From Legionellales bacterium (GTDB lineage: Bacteria; Pseudomonadota; Gammaproteobacteria; Berkiellales; Berkiellaceae): a stretch of DNA of 12,660 nt. Shown here piece after piece: positions 1-6,808 of the stretch (its first letter is position 1; each line of letters opens with the position of its first letter). A model generated the notes under the pieces. That model saw only the letters and a program-made list of their open reading frames with translations. It was not told the origin of the DNA and did not search any database. A program made the position numbers and the translations under genes. Where the stretch lies: assembly GCA_023266435.1 (NCBI GenBank), contig JAHFQF010000050.1:1-12660 (forward strand), read 5' to 3'.

Positions 1-1067
1 CGTGTAATGATGGAAAGGCCAGCTTTGACTTATCGCTAGCTCCAGGGCCTTATCTGGTTTTGTGCTTTTATGGTTCAACCAGCATCAAAAAAAATCTACA
101 CTTTCTGCAACAGGTGGGCACTCAGCTAAAAAATTATTTTGATGGGACGCGCATTGCATTTTTAGGGGTTGGTATTGATCCAATGGATGCGCAGTTAACC
201 CAGCTGAACTCTGATCAGCCTGGAGTCCGTTTTCTGTGGGATTTTGATCAAAGGCTGAGTACATTATATGGCGCTGTGGCCTCATCTGTTACGCCTGGTA
301 TCGGAGGGGTATCTTATCGTTCATTTACGGTGATTTTAGATCCGTTATTACGGGTCATCACTTGCTTACCCTTACAGGATGAGCAGCATGCACAAGTACT
401 GGAGGCACAGCTAAAACAGTTGCCCGCCTTGGATGCTTATGCAGGCATTGCAATGCATCCCCCTGTACTCATCTTACCGCGAGTTTTTGAACCTGAGTTT
501 TGTCAGCAGCTGATTGAGGTGCATCAAAAAAATGCAGGCTATGAGTCTGGATTTATGGCAGAGCGAGGGGGGCAGGTGATTGAGATTAAGGATGACAAAG
601 TAAAGCGTCGTCGAGATTTTGCCATTACTGTAGAAGAGGAAGAGGCTTATAGTGATTTGCGGCAGATGATTTCAGGGCGTATTCAGCGGAGATTATTACC
701 TGAAATTTACAAAGCTTTCCAATTTAAAGTCACCCGCATGGAGCGTTTTTTAATTGGATGTTACGACTCGGAAAATCAGGGCTTTTTTCGTGCGCATCGT
801 GATAATTTTGATCCGGTGACAGCACACCGCCGTTTTGCTTGTACTATTAATTTAAATGCAGAAAAACACACTGGCGGTGCTTTGCGATTTCCTGAGTTTG
901 GTCCCAAAACTTATCATGTGCCAACAGGGGCGGCGATTGTTTTCTCATGTTCTTTACTCCATGAAGCGTTACCGGTGACTGAGGGACAGCGCTTTGCTTT
1001 TTTGCCTTTCTTTTTTGATGAGGTGGCTGCACAGACACAGAAGCAGCAAAACATGCAGACCCGCTAA
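1..1067 (+). CDS. Redoxin-like domain fused to 2OG-Fe(II) oxygenase, 5' partial
   Basis: The reading frame is open back to the left edge (first full codon at 3), so the TTG at 60 is very probably an internal leucine codon and the gene starts outside the window; 354 residues are visible. Roughly the first 140 look like a thioredoxin-fold/AhpC-TSA domain (a VLCFYGS strand, later FLWDFDQ and LYGA). The peroxidatic cysteine expected just after that strand is absent. The C-terminal part is a prolyl-4-hydroxylase-type dioxygenase: HRD supplies the iron-binding His and Asp (codons 795 and 801), the distal His is in LLHEALP (codon 960), and an Arg ten residues on (codon 990) should bind 2-oxoglutarate. 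The NLNAEKHTGGALRFPEFGP stretch is typical of the family. Bacterial proteins with this two-domain layout are known, but the substrate is not. It is separated from the next gene by a non-coding stretch with a repeat, so it is probably its own transcript. Confidence 0.85.
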   Translation, partial: CNDGKASFDLSLAPGPYLVLCFYGSTSIKKNLHFLQQVGTQLKNYFDGTRIAFLGVGIDPMDAQLTQLNSDQPGVRFLWDFDQRLSTLYGAVASSVTPGIGGVSYRSFTVILDPLLRVITCLPLQDEQHAQVLEAQLKQLPALDAYAGIAMHPPVLILPRVFEPEFCQQLIEVHQKNAGYESGFMAERGGQVIEIKDDKVKRRRDFAITVEEEEAYSDLRQMISGRIQRRLLPEIYKAFQFKVTRMERFLIGCYDSENQGFFRAHRDNFDPVTAHRRFACTINLNAEKHTGGALRFPEFGPKTYHVPTGAAIVFSCSLLHEALPVTEGQRFAFLPFFFDEVAAQTQKQQNMQTR

Positions 1068-1152
1068 GTGTTTTTAGTGAATTAATAGTCCTTTCTGACT
1101 AGCAAACCGCCTGACCCAGTCATTAGCGCATTTGTGATAGAGCAAGAAAACT

Positions 1153-1316
1153 TATACCCAAGATCCTTCAAAATGCGTAGTTTATAGCAAAGCGAATTTA
1201 ACCAGATGCAGTTTTCCGAACCAAGGAAGAGTCGATGACTATTGCGAGGTGAGGAAGGCTACAGAGGGTTAAATTCGGGCAGCTAGAAACATGTATTTTG
1301 GAGTGTCTTGGGTATA
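1153..1316 (-). repeat. Palindromic intergenic repeat, family 1, copy 1 (164 bp)
   Basis: The ends are TATACCCAAGAT (1153-1164) and the reverse complement of TATACCCAAGAC (1305-1316). The inverted similarity runs further inward (CTTCAAAATGC against CTCCAAAATAC), and an inner pair GAATTTAACC/GGTTAAATTC continues the stem. A small apical hairpin AGTC-GAT-GACT lies at 1230-1240, so nearly the whole element can fold into one long imperfect hairpin. Its reverse complement aligns end to end with 12383-12545, with about 20 differences by hand count. It has no coding potential and resembles a MITE or a large REP/ERIC-like element. It fills most of the 1068-1359 gap; the flanks (1068-1152, 1317-1359) show nothing else convincing. 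Confidence 0.85.
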
Positions 1317-1359
1317 TACTTAGTGCCTAACAGAGTTTAGCCTAATTGGGAATCAAATC

Positions 1360-2274
1360 ATGACAGAAAACGAACTGATGCGTGATATTTTTAAAGATCA
1401 CATCAAAGAGCAACGTGCCAAAAGACGCTGGGGCATTTTTTTTAAAGGAGCCTTTCTAGCTTATTTGGCAGTGTTGTTTTTTATGGCACCTGATACAGGT
1501 ATCACAAAGCTTCATAAGGCAGCACATGTTGGCTTGATTGACATCAATGGTGTGATTGGCGCTGACTCGCCCGTCAACGCAGACTCTATTGTACAGGGAT
1601 TGCGACAGGCATTCGAAGCTGAGAAAGCGCAGGCGATTTTGTTACGCATCAATAGTCCAGGTGGTAGCCCTGTAGAGTCAGGTTTGATTCACGATGAAAT
1701 TGTGCGCTTACGTCAAAAATATCCAGATAAAAAAGTGTATGCAGCGGTGACAGACATGGCTGCTTCTGGTGGATACTACATTGCTGTAGCAGCTGATCAG
1801 ATTTATGCAGATAAGGCCAGCATTGTAGGCTCTATTGGCGTGATTGCACCAGTCATGGGCTTTACTGAGTTGATGAACAAAATTGGCGTAGACAGACGTA
1901 CATTAACATCAGGCAAATACAAAGCCATGTATGATCCAACAGCACCAGTCAATCCCGAAGAAGCAGCTTGGTTACAAGCGATTTTGGATAATGTGCATCA
2001 GCAATTCATTGCTGTCGTGAAAGCAGGGCGGGGTGACAGGCTCGCTAAAGATCCTAATATCTTTACAGGGTTGATGTGGACCGGCGAACAAGCCGTCAAA
2101 ATTGGTGTTATTGATGGTTTAGGTAGTCCTGGTTATGTCACGCGTGAAATCATTGGCAATGACGTTGTCGTAGATTACACACCGCATCCAGCTTTCTTTG
2201 ATCAGATTGCACAACGATTTGGTATCATGGCTCAAAATAGTATGCAGTCTTTTCTCACCCTGAATTTAAAATAA
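1360..2274 (+). CDS. sppA: S49 family signal-peptide peptidase, SppA/SohB type
   Basis: This 304-residue protein is a membrane-anchored serine protease of the SppA (protease IV) family, thought to degrade signal peptides left in the inner membrane. Residues about 23-44 form one hydrophobic segment after a basic N-terminus, leaving the catalytic domain outside the cytoplasm. The nucleophile is Ser136 in DMAASGGYYIA and the general base is probably Lys188 in SGKYKAMYDP; the 52-residue spacing matches the short (half-length) SppA enzymes that work with a Ser/Lys dyad. RINSPGGSP (96-104) is the conserved substrate-groove motif. The length is that of the 36-kDa type, not the 67-kDa E. coli SppA. 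The ATG at 1360 has only a weak GGGA upstream. The gene stands alone between a repeat and a terminator. In many gammaproteobacteria a peptidase of this type sits just before maf and yceD, as here. Confidence 0.9.
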   Translation: MTENELMRDIFKDHIKEQRAKRRWGIFFKGAFLAYLAVLFFMAPDTGITKLHKAAHVGLIDINGVIGADSPVNADSIVQGLRQAFEAEKAQAILLRINSPGGSPVESGLIHDEIVRLRQKYPDKKVYAAVTDMAASGGYYIAVAADQIYADKASIVGSIGVIAPVMGFTELMNKIGVDRRTLTSGKYKAMYDPTAPVNPEEAAWLQAILDNVHQQFIAVVKAGRGDRLAKDPNIFTGLMWTGEQAVKIGVIDGLGSPGYVTREIIGNDVVVDYTPHPAFFDQIAQRFGIMAQNSMQSFLTLNLK

Positions 2275-2307
2275 GCAGTTTGTTAGTATCTTGGACGCAG
2301 ACGAGTC

Positions 2308-2357
2308 GGACCTTCCCAGAAAGTGCAAAGCACTTCTGGGGCTAGGCTCCATTTTTT
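2308..2357 (+). terminator. Rho-independent terminator after sppA
   Basis: An 11-bp stem with one bulged A (CCCAGA-AGTGC / GCACTTCTGGG, 2315-2340) has an AAA loop. The stem can extend outward through GGACCT (2308-2313) and AGGCTCC (2344-2350), placing its base next to the T-run at 2352-2357. It sits 33 nt after the peptidase stop. The T-run overlaps the stop region of convergent maf. The minus-strand side has no T-run, so it probably serves mainly the rightward transcript. Confidence 0.75.
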
Positions 2358-2937
2358 ATGGTACTGGGTAACCCGCTTGTGTTAAGAAATCACATAAGCG
2401 AATCAAAGGTAGGCCCACTAAGGCCGTAGGATCGCTGGATTCAACCGATTGTAATAACGCGATGCCTAGCCCTTCAGATTTCAGACTACATCCACAATTC
2501 AGTACGTATTCATTTTCAAGATAGCGTTTAATCAACTCGTTTGTGAGTGCTCTAAAAGTCACCTTAGTCATCACCACATCTGTAAATGTCTCATTTTTAG
2601 CCGGGTTGTATAAAGCAAGCCCACTGTGAAAATAGACTGTTTTACCACTCACTTGTTGTAATTGAGCGACTGCTGTTTCATAAGTCATGGGTTTAGGCAT
2701 CATATCCTCACCTAAGACAGCCACTTGATCTGCGCCAATAATGAGATCGTCGGGGTAATGGCGCGCAACAGATTGCGCCTTCAAATAAGAAAGCTTTCTC
2801 GCTAATTCGCCTGGATCAGGATCGGTATAATCTCTTTCCTGAATAGTCGGTAATCCAACAAGAAAGGGAATCTGTAGTTGTTTCAATAAATTTTGTCGGT
2901 AAACTGAGCTGGATGCCAAGATTATTTGCTGAGGCAT
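2356..2937 (-). CDS. maf: Maf-family nucleotide pyrophosphatase, YceF type (7-methyl-GTP)
   Basis: This is a house-cleaning pyrophosphatase of the Maf family. Its closest recognisable type is YceF, which hydrolyses 7-methyl-GTP to the monophosphate and pyrophosphate in the cytoplasm. The 193 residues match the family length. The N-terminal phosphate-binding motif is LASSSVYR (7-14), GADQV carries the catalytic Asp70, and SLKSEG (151-156) and SSDPTALVGLPL (167-178) are the expected later motifs. The frame can be opened with a GTG at 2943, but that codon overlaps the AGAGG ribosome-binding site. ATG at 2937 has AGAGG six bases away and gives the MPQQIILASSS start seen in YceF proteins, so I chose it. 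The gene runs opposite to its neighbours: convergent with the peptidase and divergent from yceD. In E. coli yceF is likewise divergent from yceD. Confidence 0.93.
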   Translation of the reverse strand: MPQQIILASSSVYRQNLLKQLQIPFLVGLPTIQERDYTDPDPGELARKLSYLKAQSVARHYPDDLIIGADQVAVLGEDMMPKPMTYETAVAQLQQVSGKTVYFHSGLALYNPAKNETFTDVVMTKVTFRALTNELIKRYLENEYVLNCGCSLKSEGLGIALLQSVESSDPTALVGLPLIRLCDFLTQAGYPVP

Positions 2938-2942
2938 AATCA

Positions 2943-2948
2943 CCCTCT
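2943..2948 (-). promoter_or_regulatory. Ribosome-binding site deciding the maf start
   Basis: AGAGGG on the minus strand has its AGAGG core six bases from ATG 2937. It overlaps the alternative GTG at 2943-2941, which argues against that upstream start. Confidence 0.65.
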
Positions 2949-3002
2949 ATTGCATTCTTTATAAAATGGGCAATAATAGCATTCTTTAGTTTGAATTACC
3001 CG

Positions 3003-3024
3003 AATACCTATTCTAATGGGTATT
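3003..3024. promoter_or_regulatory. 22-bp near-perfect dyad in the maf-yceD intergenic region
   Basis: AATACC and GGTATT arms enclose a centre that also pairs (ATT/AAT). Nine of eleven opposed positions are complementary and one more is T opposite G. It lies 24 bp upstream of the yceD -35 box and about 66 bp upstream of the maf start, where an operator could act on either gene. It does not resemble the FabR or FadR sites I know. It could also be a simple cruciform-prone palindrome. Confidence 0.4.
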
Positions 3025-3047
3025 AGACGGTATCAATTTGGGATTTT

Positions 3048-3076
3048 TTGACTCCCTAACTGAGACAGGATAAAAT
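3048..3076 (+). promoter_or_regulatory. Sigma70-type promoter for yceD-rpmF-plsX-fab
   Basis: The boxes are TTGACT (3048-3053), a 17-bp spacer and TAAAAT (3071-3076), which is close to consensus. Transcription would start near 3083, only about three bases before the yceD ATG at 3086, leaving no room for a Shine-Dalgarno site. Confidence 0.6.
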
Positions 3077-3085
3077 TAGCCGCTT

Positions 3086-3640
3086 ATGTTACTCAATAAA
3101 TCAGTGCAATTGCCCGAGAAGATGGATTGTCTTCGTCTTGCCGAGCAGGGGATGACCGTGCAAGGTCAGATATCATTAAATCAGATCCAGAGCATCAGTG
3201 ACATGATCTTGAATCCCAAAGAGGAAATCCAGATCAGCTTAAGCTTTGGTCGAGATGCTCAGGGCTTTTGCTTTGTAAATGGAAAGCTAAATGCCAGTCT
3301 AGTGGTTACGTGCCAGCGCTGCCTGCAGCCCTTGCGCTTGAGCATTGAGAGTGAATGCATCTTAAGTCCGATTACAAAGCCTTTTGAGGCTGAAGCACTG
3401 CCAATGCCCTATGAGCCGATTATGTTGGAAGGGGGGCGTTGGTTAAATACCTATGCTTTAGTGTCTGAAGAGATTTTATTGAATTTACCCTATGTGCCAA
3501 AGCATGAAGAAGCCTGTTGCCAGGCGGCCGAAGGGGAAGATGAGCAAACAGTGTCTACAGGGGAAGGGGATCAGAAGTCTGTTAATCCTTTTCATGACTT
3601 AGCAGATAAACTTAATAAAGCAACAACGGAGAAATCATAA
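3086..3640 (+). CDS. yceD: YceD/DUF177 family protein, large-subunit ribosome related
   Basis: This is a 184-residue member of the YceD (DUF177) family, found next to rpmF across bacteria and linked in the literature to 23S rRNA accumulation or 50S assembly; the molecular activity is not settled. The diagnostic CQRC pair is at residues 76-79. Further family marks are YEPI, the acidic hydrophobic stretch EEILLNLPYVPKH (128-140), a downstream CC, and a C-terminal NPFHDLADKL helix. Starting at ATG 3086 puts SVQLPEKMDCLRLAE where other YceD proteins have their KLPLTLDP-like N-terminus, so the start fits despite the absence of a ribosome-binding site. The stop overlaps the rpmF ATG by one base (TAATG), indicating translational coupling. 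Between about residues 145 and 165 there is a Glu-rich, low-complexity linker. Confidence 0.9.
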   Translation: MLLNKSVQLPEKMDCLRLAEQGMTVQGQISLNQIQSISDMILNPKEEIQISLSFGRDAQGFCFVNGKLNASLVVTCQRCLQPLRLSIESECILSPITKPFEAEALPMPYEPIMLEGGRWLNTYALVSEEILLNLPYVPKHEEACCQAAEGEDEQTVSTGEGDQKSVNPFHDLADKLNKATTEKS

Positions 3641-3840
3641 TGGCTGTTCAACAAACGCGCAAATCACGTTCAAAGCGCGACATGCGTCGTGCACATGACT
3701 CTTTAAGTGGACCCACTTTGTCTGAAGACAAAGTCACAGGTGAATTGCACCTTCGTCACCACATGACCCCAGACGGGTTCTATCGTGGTAAACAATACAT
3801 TTTTAGTGCAAAAGCTGAAACGGTTGAAGACGAAGAGTAG
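3640..3840 (+). CDS. rpmF: 50S ribosomal protein L32 (bL32)
   Basis: This is bL32 of the large ribosomal subunit. MAVQQTRKSRSKRDMRR at the N-terminus and LHLRHHMTPDGFYRGKQ are the hallmark basic segments. It has no cysteines, so it is the zinc-free form. At 66 residues it is about ten longer than the E. coli protein because of an acidic tail (AETVEDEE). ATG 3640 has GGAGAA upstream at 3628-3633. It is coupled to yceD by a one-base overlap, the usual arrangement, which links L32 supply to its neighbour and to the fatty-acid genes downstream. Confidence 0.97.
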   Translation: MAVQQTRKSRSKRDMRRAHDSLSGPTLSEDKVTGELHLRHHMTPDGFYRGKQYIFSAKAETVEDEE

Positions 3841-3845
3841 TCGTT

Positions 3846-4871
3846 TTGGGCAAGATTACCATTGCTATTGATGCGATGGGTGGGGATCACGGGCCAGAAG
3901 TTTCTGTGCCTGCTGCCCGGCTTGCAGTCGAGTCCTTTGCCGATCTTCAGATCCTCCTTTTTGGAGAAGAAGCGCGGATAAGGCCTTTTTTAGAAAAGAC
4001 TCGAGCTGACTGTCTGTCCCGCATAGAAATCATACACACAGATGAGCAAATCTTGATGGATGATTCTCCCGTGCATGCGTTGCGTCGAAAACGAAACAGT
4101 TCGATGCATCTCGCGCTCAATAGTGTCAAGGACGGACGCGCCCAAGCATGTGTGAGTGCAGGAAACACAGGCGCTCTTATGGCAATATCCAAATTTCTCC
4201 TCAACACACTACCTGGTGTGGATAGGCCTGCAATTATTTATTCTATTCCTGGAGAAGATGCTTCAGGAAAATCTGTTACGGTCCGCATGTTAGATTTGGG
4301 CGCAAATGTTGAGTGCACAGCAACGCACTTGCATCAATTCGCTATCATGGGCTCTATCCTGGCAAAAGCAGGGGGTATAGAGCAGCCTAGAGTTGGTCTG
4401 CTCAATATTGGGCAAGAAATCATTAAAGGCAATGACACCATCAAACAAGCATCCCAGCTCTTAAGTGAGACCAGCGGTATGCATTATATTGGCTATGTTG
4501 AGGGTACTCAGCTCATGACAGGCGTCGCAGATGTGATTGTGTGTGATGGCTTTGTAGGCAACATTGCATTAAAAACGATGGAAGGGACTGCAGGGCTATT
4601 ACTGCGCTCTATCAAGCGAGGATTTTCAAAAAACTGGTACACCTGCCTTTTAGGTATGATGGCGAGACCTGTTTTTAAAACACTCAAAAGTCGTTTTGAT
4701 CCCAATGCACATAATGGAGCCAGTCTACTTGGATTGAACGGGGTCGTGATTAAAAGTCATGGTAATGTAGAGACGCAAGGCTATCTTACTGCGATTCTTG
4801 AGGCAAAAAATCAAGGCCAACAAGGGGTTCCTGATTTGATTCGTTCTGAAATTGCTGATTATTTCAGCTAG
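3846..4871 (+). CDS. plsX: Phosphate acyltransferase PlsX
   Basis: PlsX turns acyl-ACP and inorganic phosphate into acyl-phosphate, the acyl donor that PlsY uses for the first step of phospholipid synthesis. It is a peripheral protein on the inner face of the membrane. The family-defining DAMGGDHGP is at residues 9-17, SAGNTGALM at 104-112, then LLNIGQEIIKGND, CDGFVGNIALKTMEG and GASLLGLNGVVIKSHG near the end. The 341 residues match the family. The start codon is TTG at 3846, five bases after the rpmF stop; no ATG or GTG gives the correct MGKITIAIDAMGG beginning, and a GAAGAG (3832-3837) upstream is the likely weak ribosome-binding site. A TTG start with a weak site suggests low expression or dependence on coupling to rpmF. 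Confidence 0.97.
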   Translation: MGKITIAIDAMGGDHGPEVSVPAARLAVESFADLQILLFGEEARIRPFLEKTRADCLSRIEIIHTDEQILMDDSPVHALRRKRNSSMHLALNSVKDGRAQACVSAGNTGALMAISKFLLNTLPGVDRPAIIYSIPGEDASGKSVTVRMLDLGANVECTATHLHQFAIMGSILAKAGGIEQPRVGLLNIGQEIIKGNDTIKQASQLLSETSGMHYIGYVEGTQLMTGVADVIVCDGFVGNIALKTMEGTAGLLLRSIKRGFSKNWYTCLLGMMARPVFKTLKSRFDPNAHNGASLLGLNGVVIKSHGNVETQGYLTAILEAKNQGQQGVPDLIRSEIADYFS

Positions 4872-4889
4872 ATTAGCAGGTAGTAAAAA

Positions 4890-5852
4890 ATGTACTCGAA
4901 AATCATTGGCACAGGTAGCTATCTACCCAAAAAAGTCCTGACAAATCATGACTTAGAAAAATTAGTGGATACCACCGATGCTTGGATTATAGAGCGTACT
5001 GGTATTCACTCACGTCATGTCGCTGCACCAGAAGACAATGCAGCTACCATGGGTGCTGCAGCAGCCAGAGAGGCCATGGCCATCGCAAACTGCGCGCCCG
5101 AATCCATTGATTTGATCATCACTGCGACCGCAACACCCAATTATTTTTTCCCTTCCACCGCCTGCGAGATTCAGGCGTTATTAGGTGCCACGTGTCCTGC
5201 GTTTGATTTGCAGGCGGCGTGCTCAGGATTTATTTATGGGTTGTCTGTCGCGGATCAATTTATTAAGTCAGGCCAAGCAGACACCGTTTTGGTGATTGGC
5301 TCTGAAGTGATGTCCCGTTTGGTGAATTGGGCCGATCGTTCGACCTGTGTATTGTTTGGTGATGGGGCAGGGGCCTGTATCTTGCAAAAATCCAAAGAGC
5401 CAGGCATTTTAAGCACCGCAATTAATGCGGATGGACGCGAGGCTAATTTATTGTGTATTGAAAACCCTCAAGTCAAATACCATGGCGAAAAACAAGCTGA
5501 AGTGTGTACAGTCGACATGGCTGGTCGAAAAGTGTTTAAGATCGCGGTGAGCAAACTAGAAGAAACCGTGTTACATACATTAGAAAAGCATAAAATTTCC
5601 GCCAGTGAGCTTGACTGGTTAGTCCCGCATCAAGCCAATGCGCGCATTATTGAAACAACGCGTGAAAAGTTAAAAATGCCACCAGAAAAAGTCATTATGA
5701 CGCTAGAAACACATGGGAACACTTCCAGTGCCTCTATTCCTTTGGCATTAGACACAGCAATACGGGATGGTCGGATCAAAAAGAACCACTTGGTGTTGCT
5801 AGAAGCATTTGGAGCAGGGCTCACCTGGGGCTCGGCTTTAATTCGAATATAG
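4890..5852 (+). CDS. fabH: 3-oxoacyl-ACP synthase III (KAS III)
   Basis: FabH condenses acetyl-CoA with malonyl-ACP to start each fatty-acid chain in the cytoplasm. The catalytic triad is visible as Cys111 (QAACSGFIYG), His247 (PHQANARI) and Asn277 (HGNTSSASIP), nearly at the E. coli positions 112, 244 and 274. The glycine-rich end FGAGLTWGSALIRI is typical. The length of 320 is normal. ATG 4890 follows plsX by 18 bases, with AGCAGG upstream. It lies in the conserved plsX-fabH-fabD-fabG order and is almost certainly co-transcribed with them. Confidence 0.98.
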   Translation: MYSKIIGTGSYLPKKVLTNHDLEKLVDTTDAWIIERTGIHSRHVAAPEDNAATMGAAAAREAMAIANCAPESIDLIITATATPNYFFPSTACEIQALLGATCPAFDLQAACSGFIYGLSVADQFIKSGQADTVLVIGSEVMSRLVNWADRSTCVLFGDGAGACILQKSKEPGILSTAINADGREANLLCIENPQVKYHGEKQAEVCTVDMAGRKVFKIAVSKLEETVLHTLEKHKISASELDWLVPHQANARIIETTREKLKMPPEKVIMTLETHGNTSSASIPLALDTAIRDGRIKKNHLVLLEAFGAGLTWGSALIRI

Positions 5853-5855
5853 GAG
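5851..5855 (+). promoter_or_regulatory. Ribosome-binding site of fabD
   Basis: AGGAG overlaps the end of the fabH stop codon. It is eight bases from ATG 5864 but only two from ATG 5858, so it favours the second methionine as the fabD start. Confidence 0.7.
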
Positions 5856-5857
5856 TC

Positions 5858-6808
5858 ATGACAATGCAGTATGCGGTGGTATTTCCTGGGCAGGGATCAC
5901 AATTTTGTGGCATGTTAGCGGATTGTTTTGAACACATGCCGCAAGTTGCAACTGTGTTTGAAGAAGCCTCAGATGTGTTGGGTTATGACATGAAGGCATT
6001 GGTACTTACCGGGCCAGAGTCTCAATTAAATCAAACCGAATTTACGCAACCTGCTTTGTTAACAGCAGGCTATGCGTTGTGGCAACAATGGCAAACGGTT
6101 GCTAGCGCAGCGCCTCGCTATCTAGCCGGACATAGTTTAGGAGAGTACACCGCTTTAGTTTGTGGTGGTGCTATTTCTTTTTCAGAGGGTTTAAGTTTAG
6201 TTCAGAAAAGAGGGCAACTCATGCAGCAAGCTGTGCCTGCAGGAACAGGTGCAATGGCCGCTGTGTTAGGATTGTCTGAGCTCGAAATTGCACAAATTTG
6301 TGAGCAAGTTGCTGAAGGCGAAATTGTCTCTCCTGCAAACTTTAACGCCATTGGCCAAACAGTCATTGCGGGTACTGCAGCAGCAGTAGAAAGAGCAGCG
6401 CTTGCTTTGAAAGCGCAAGGTGCAAAAAAAGTATTACCATTACCTGTGAGTGTGCCTTCGCATTGTGCCTTAATGAACAGCATAAGACCTGCATTTTCAG
6501 AAGCCATTGCGCAATGCACTTGGACACTACCAACGATTCCTGTGCTACATAATGCAACCGTGGCAGCTGCAGACTCCGTGAGTGCCCTACAAACCGCGTT
6601 AATCGATCAGCTTTCTCAACCAGTGCGTTGGGTAGAAAGTATCCAATGGCTAGCAGCACAAGGCATCACACAGTGCCTAGAATGTGGTCCTAATAAAGTT
6701 TTACAAGGACTGATTAAACGCATTGATGCAACCCTACAAACCCTGCCACTGCAAACAACAGCAGAGATGCTGCAGGCTGCCGAATTATGTGGAGTATCTT
6801 CTAAATGA
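5858..6808 (+). CDS. fabD: Malonyl-CoA:ACP transacylase
   Basis: FabD moves malonyl from CoA to the AcpP phosphopantetheine arm, supplying every elongation step. Counting from ATG 5858, the nucleophile is Ser93 in GHSLGEY, Arg118 (QKRGQLMQ) binds the malonyl carboxylate, and His202 (VPSHCALM) completes the dyad; VVFPGQGSQ near the N-terminus and the GTGAMAAVLG segment are also conserved. There are two candidate starts: 5858 (316 aa) and 5864 (314 aa). The AGGAG at 5851-5855 is ideally spaced for 5864, so that may be the real one; the frame is shown from the outer ATG. The last four bases (ATGA) overlap fabG, so the two are translationally coupled. Confidence 0.97.
   Translation: MTMQYAVVFPGQGSQFCGMLADCFEHMPQVATVFEEASDVLGYDMKALVLTGPESQLNQTEFTQPALLTAGYALWQQWQTVASAAPRYLAGHSLGEYTALVCGGAISFSEGLSLVQKRGQLMQQAVPAGTGAMAAVLGLSELEIAQICEQVAEGEIVSPANFNAIGQTVIAGTAAAVERAALALKAQGAKKVLPLPVSVPSHCALMNSIRPAFSEAIAQCTWTLPTIPVLHNATVAAADSVSALQTALIDQLSQPVRWVESIQWLAAQGITQCLECGPNKVLQGLIKRIDATLQTLPLQTTAEMLQAAELCGVSSK

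Noticed and set aside
60..62. TTG as the start codon of the oxygenase gene
   Set aside because: The frame stays open to the left edge, and the upstream codons (FDLSLAPGPYLVL) read as normal redoxin-domain sequence, so the gene is truncated by the window rather than starting here.
2284..2295. AGTATCTTGGAC resembling a family 1 repeat end
   Set aside because: The match is short (about ten bases), lacks the GGGTATA terminus and has no partner arm nearby; chance is sufficient.
6202..6659. Two minus-strand open frames inside fabD
   Set aside because: They are antisense shadows with Cys/Ala-rich translations, no ribosome-binding site and no recognisable domain.
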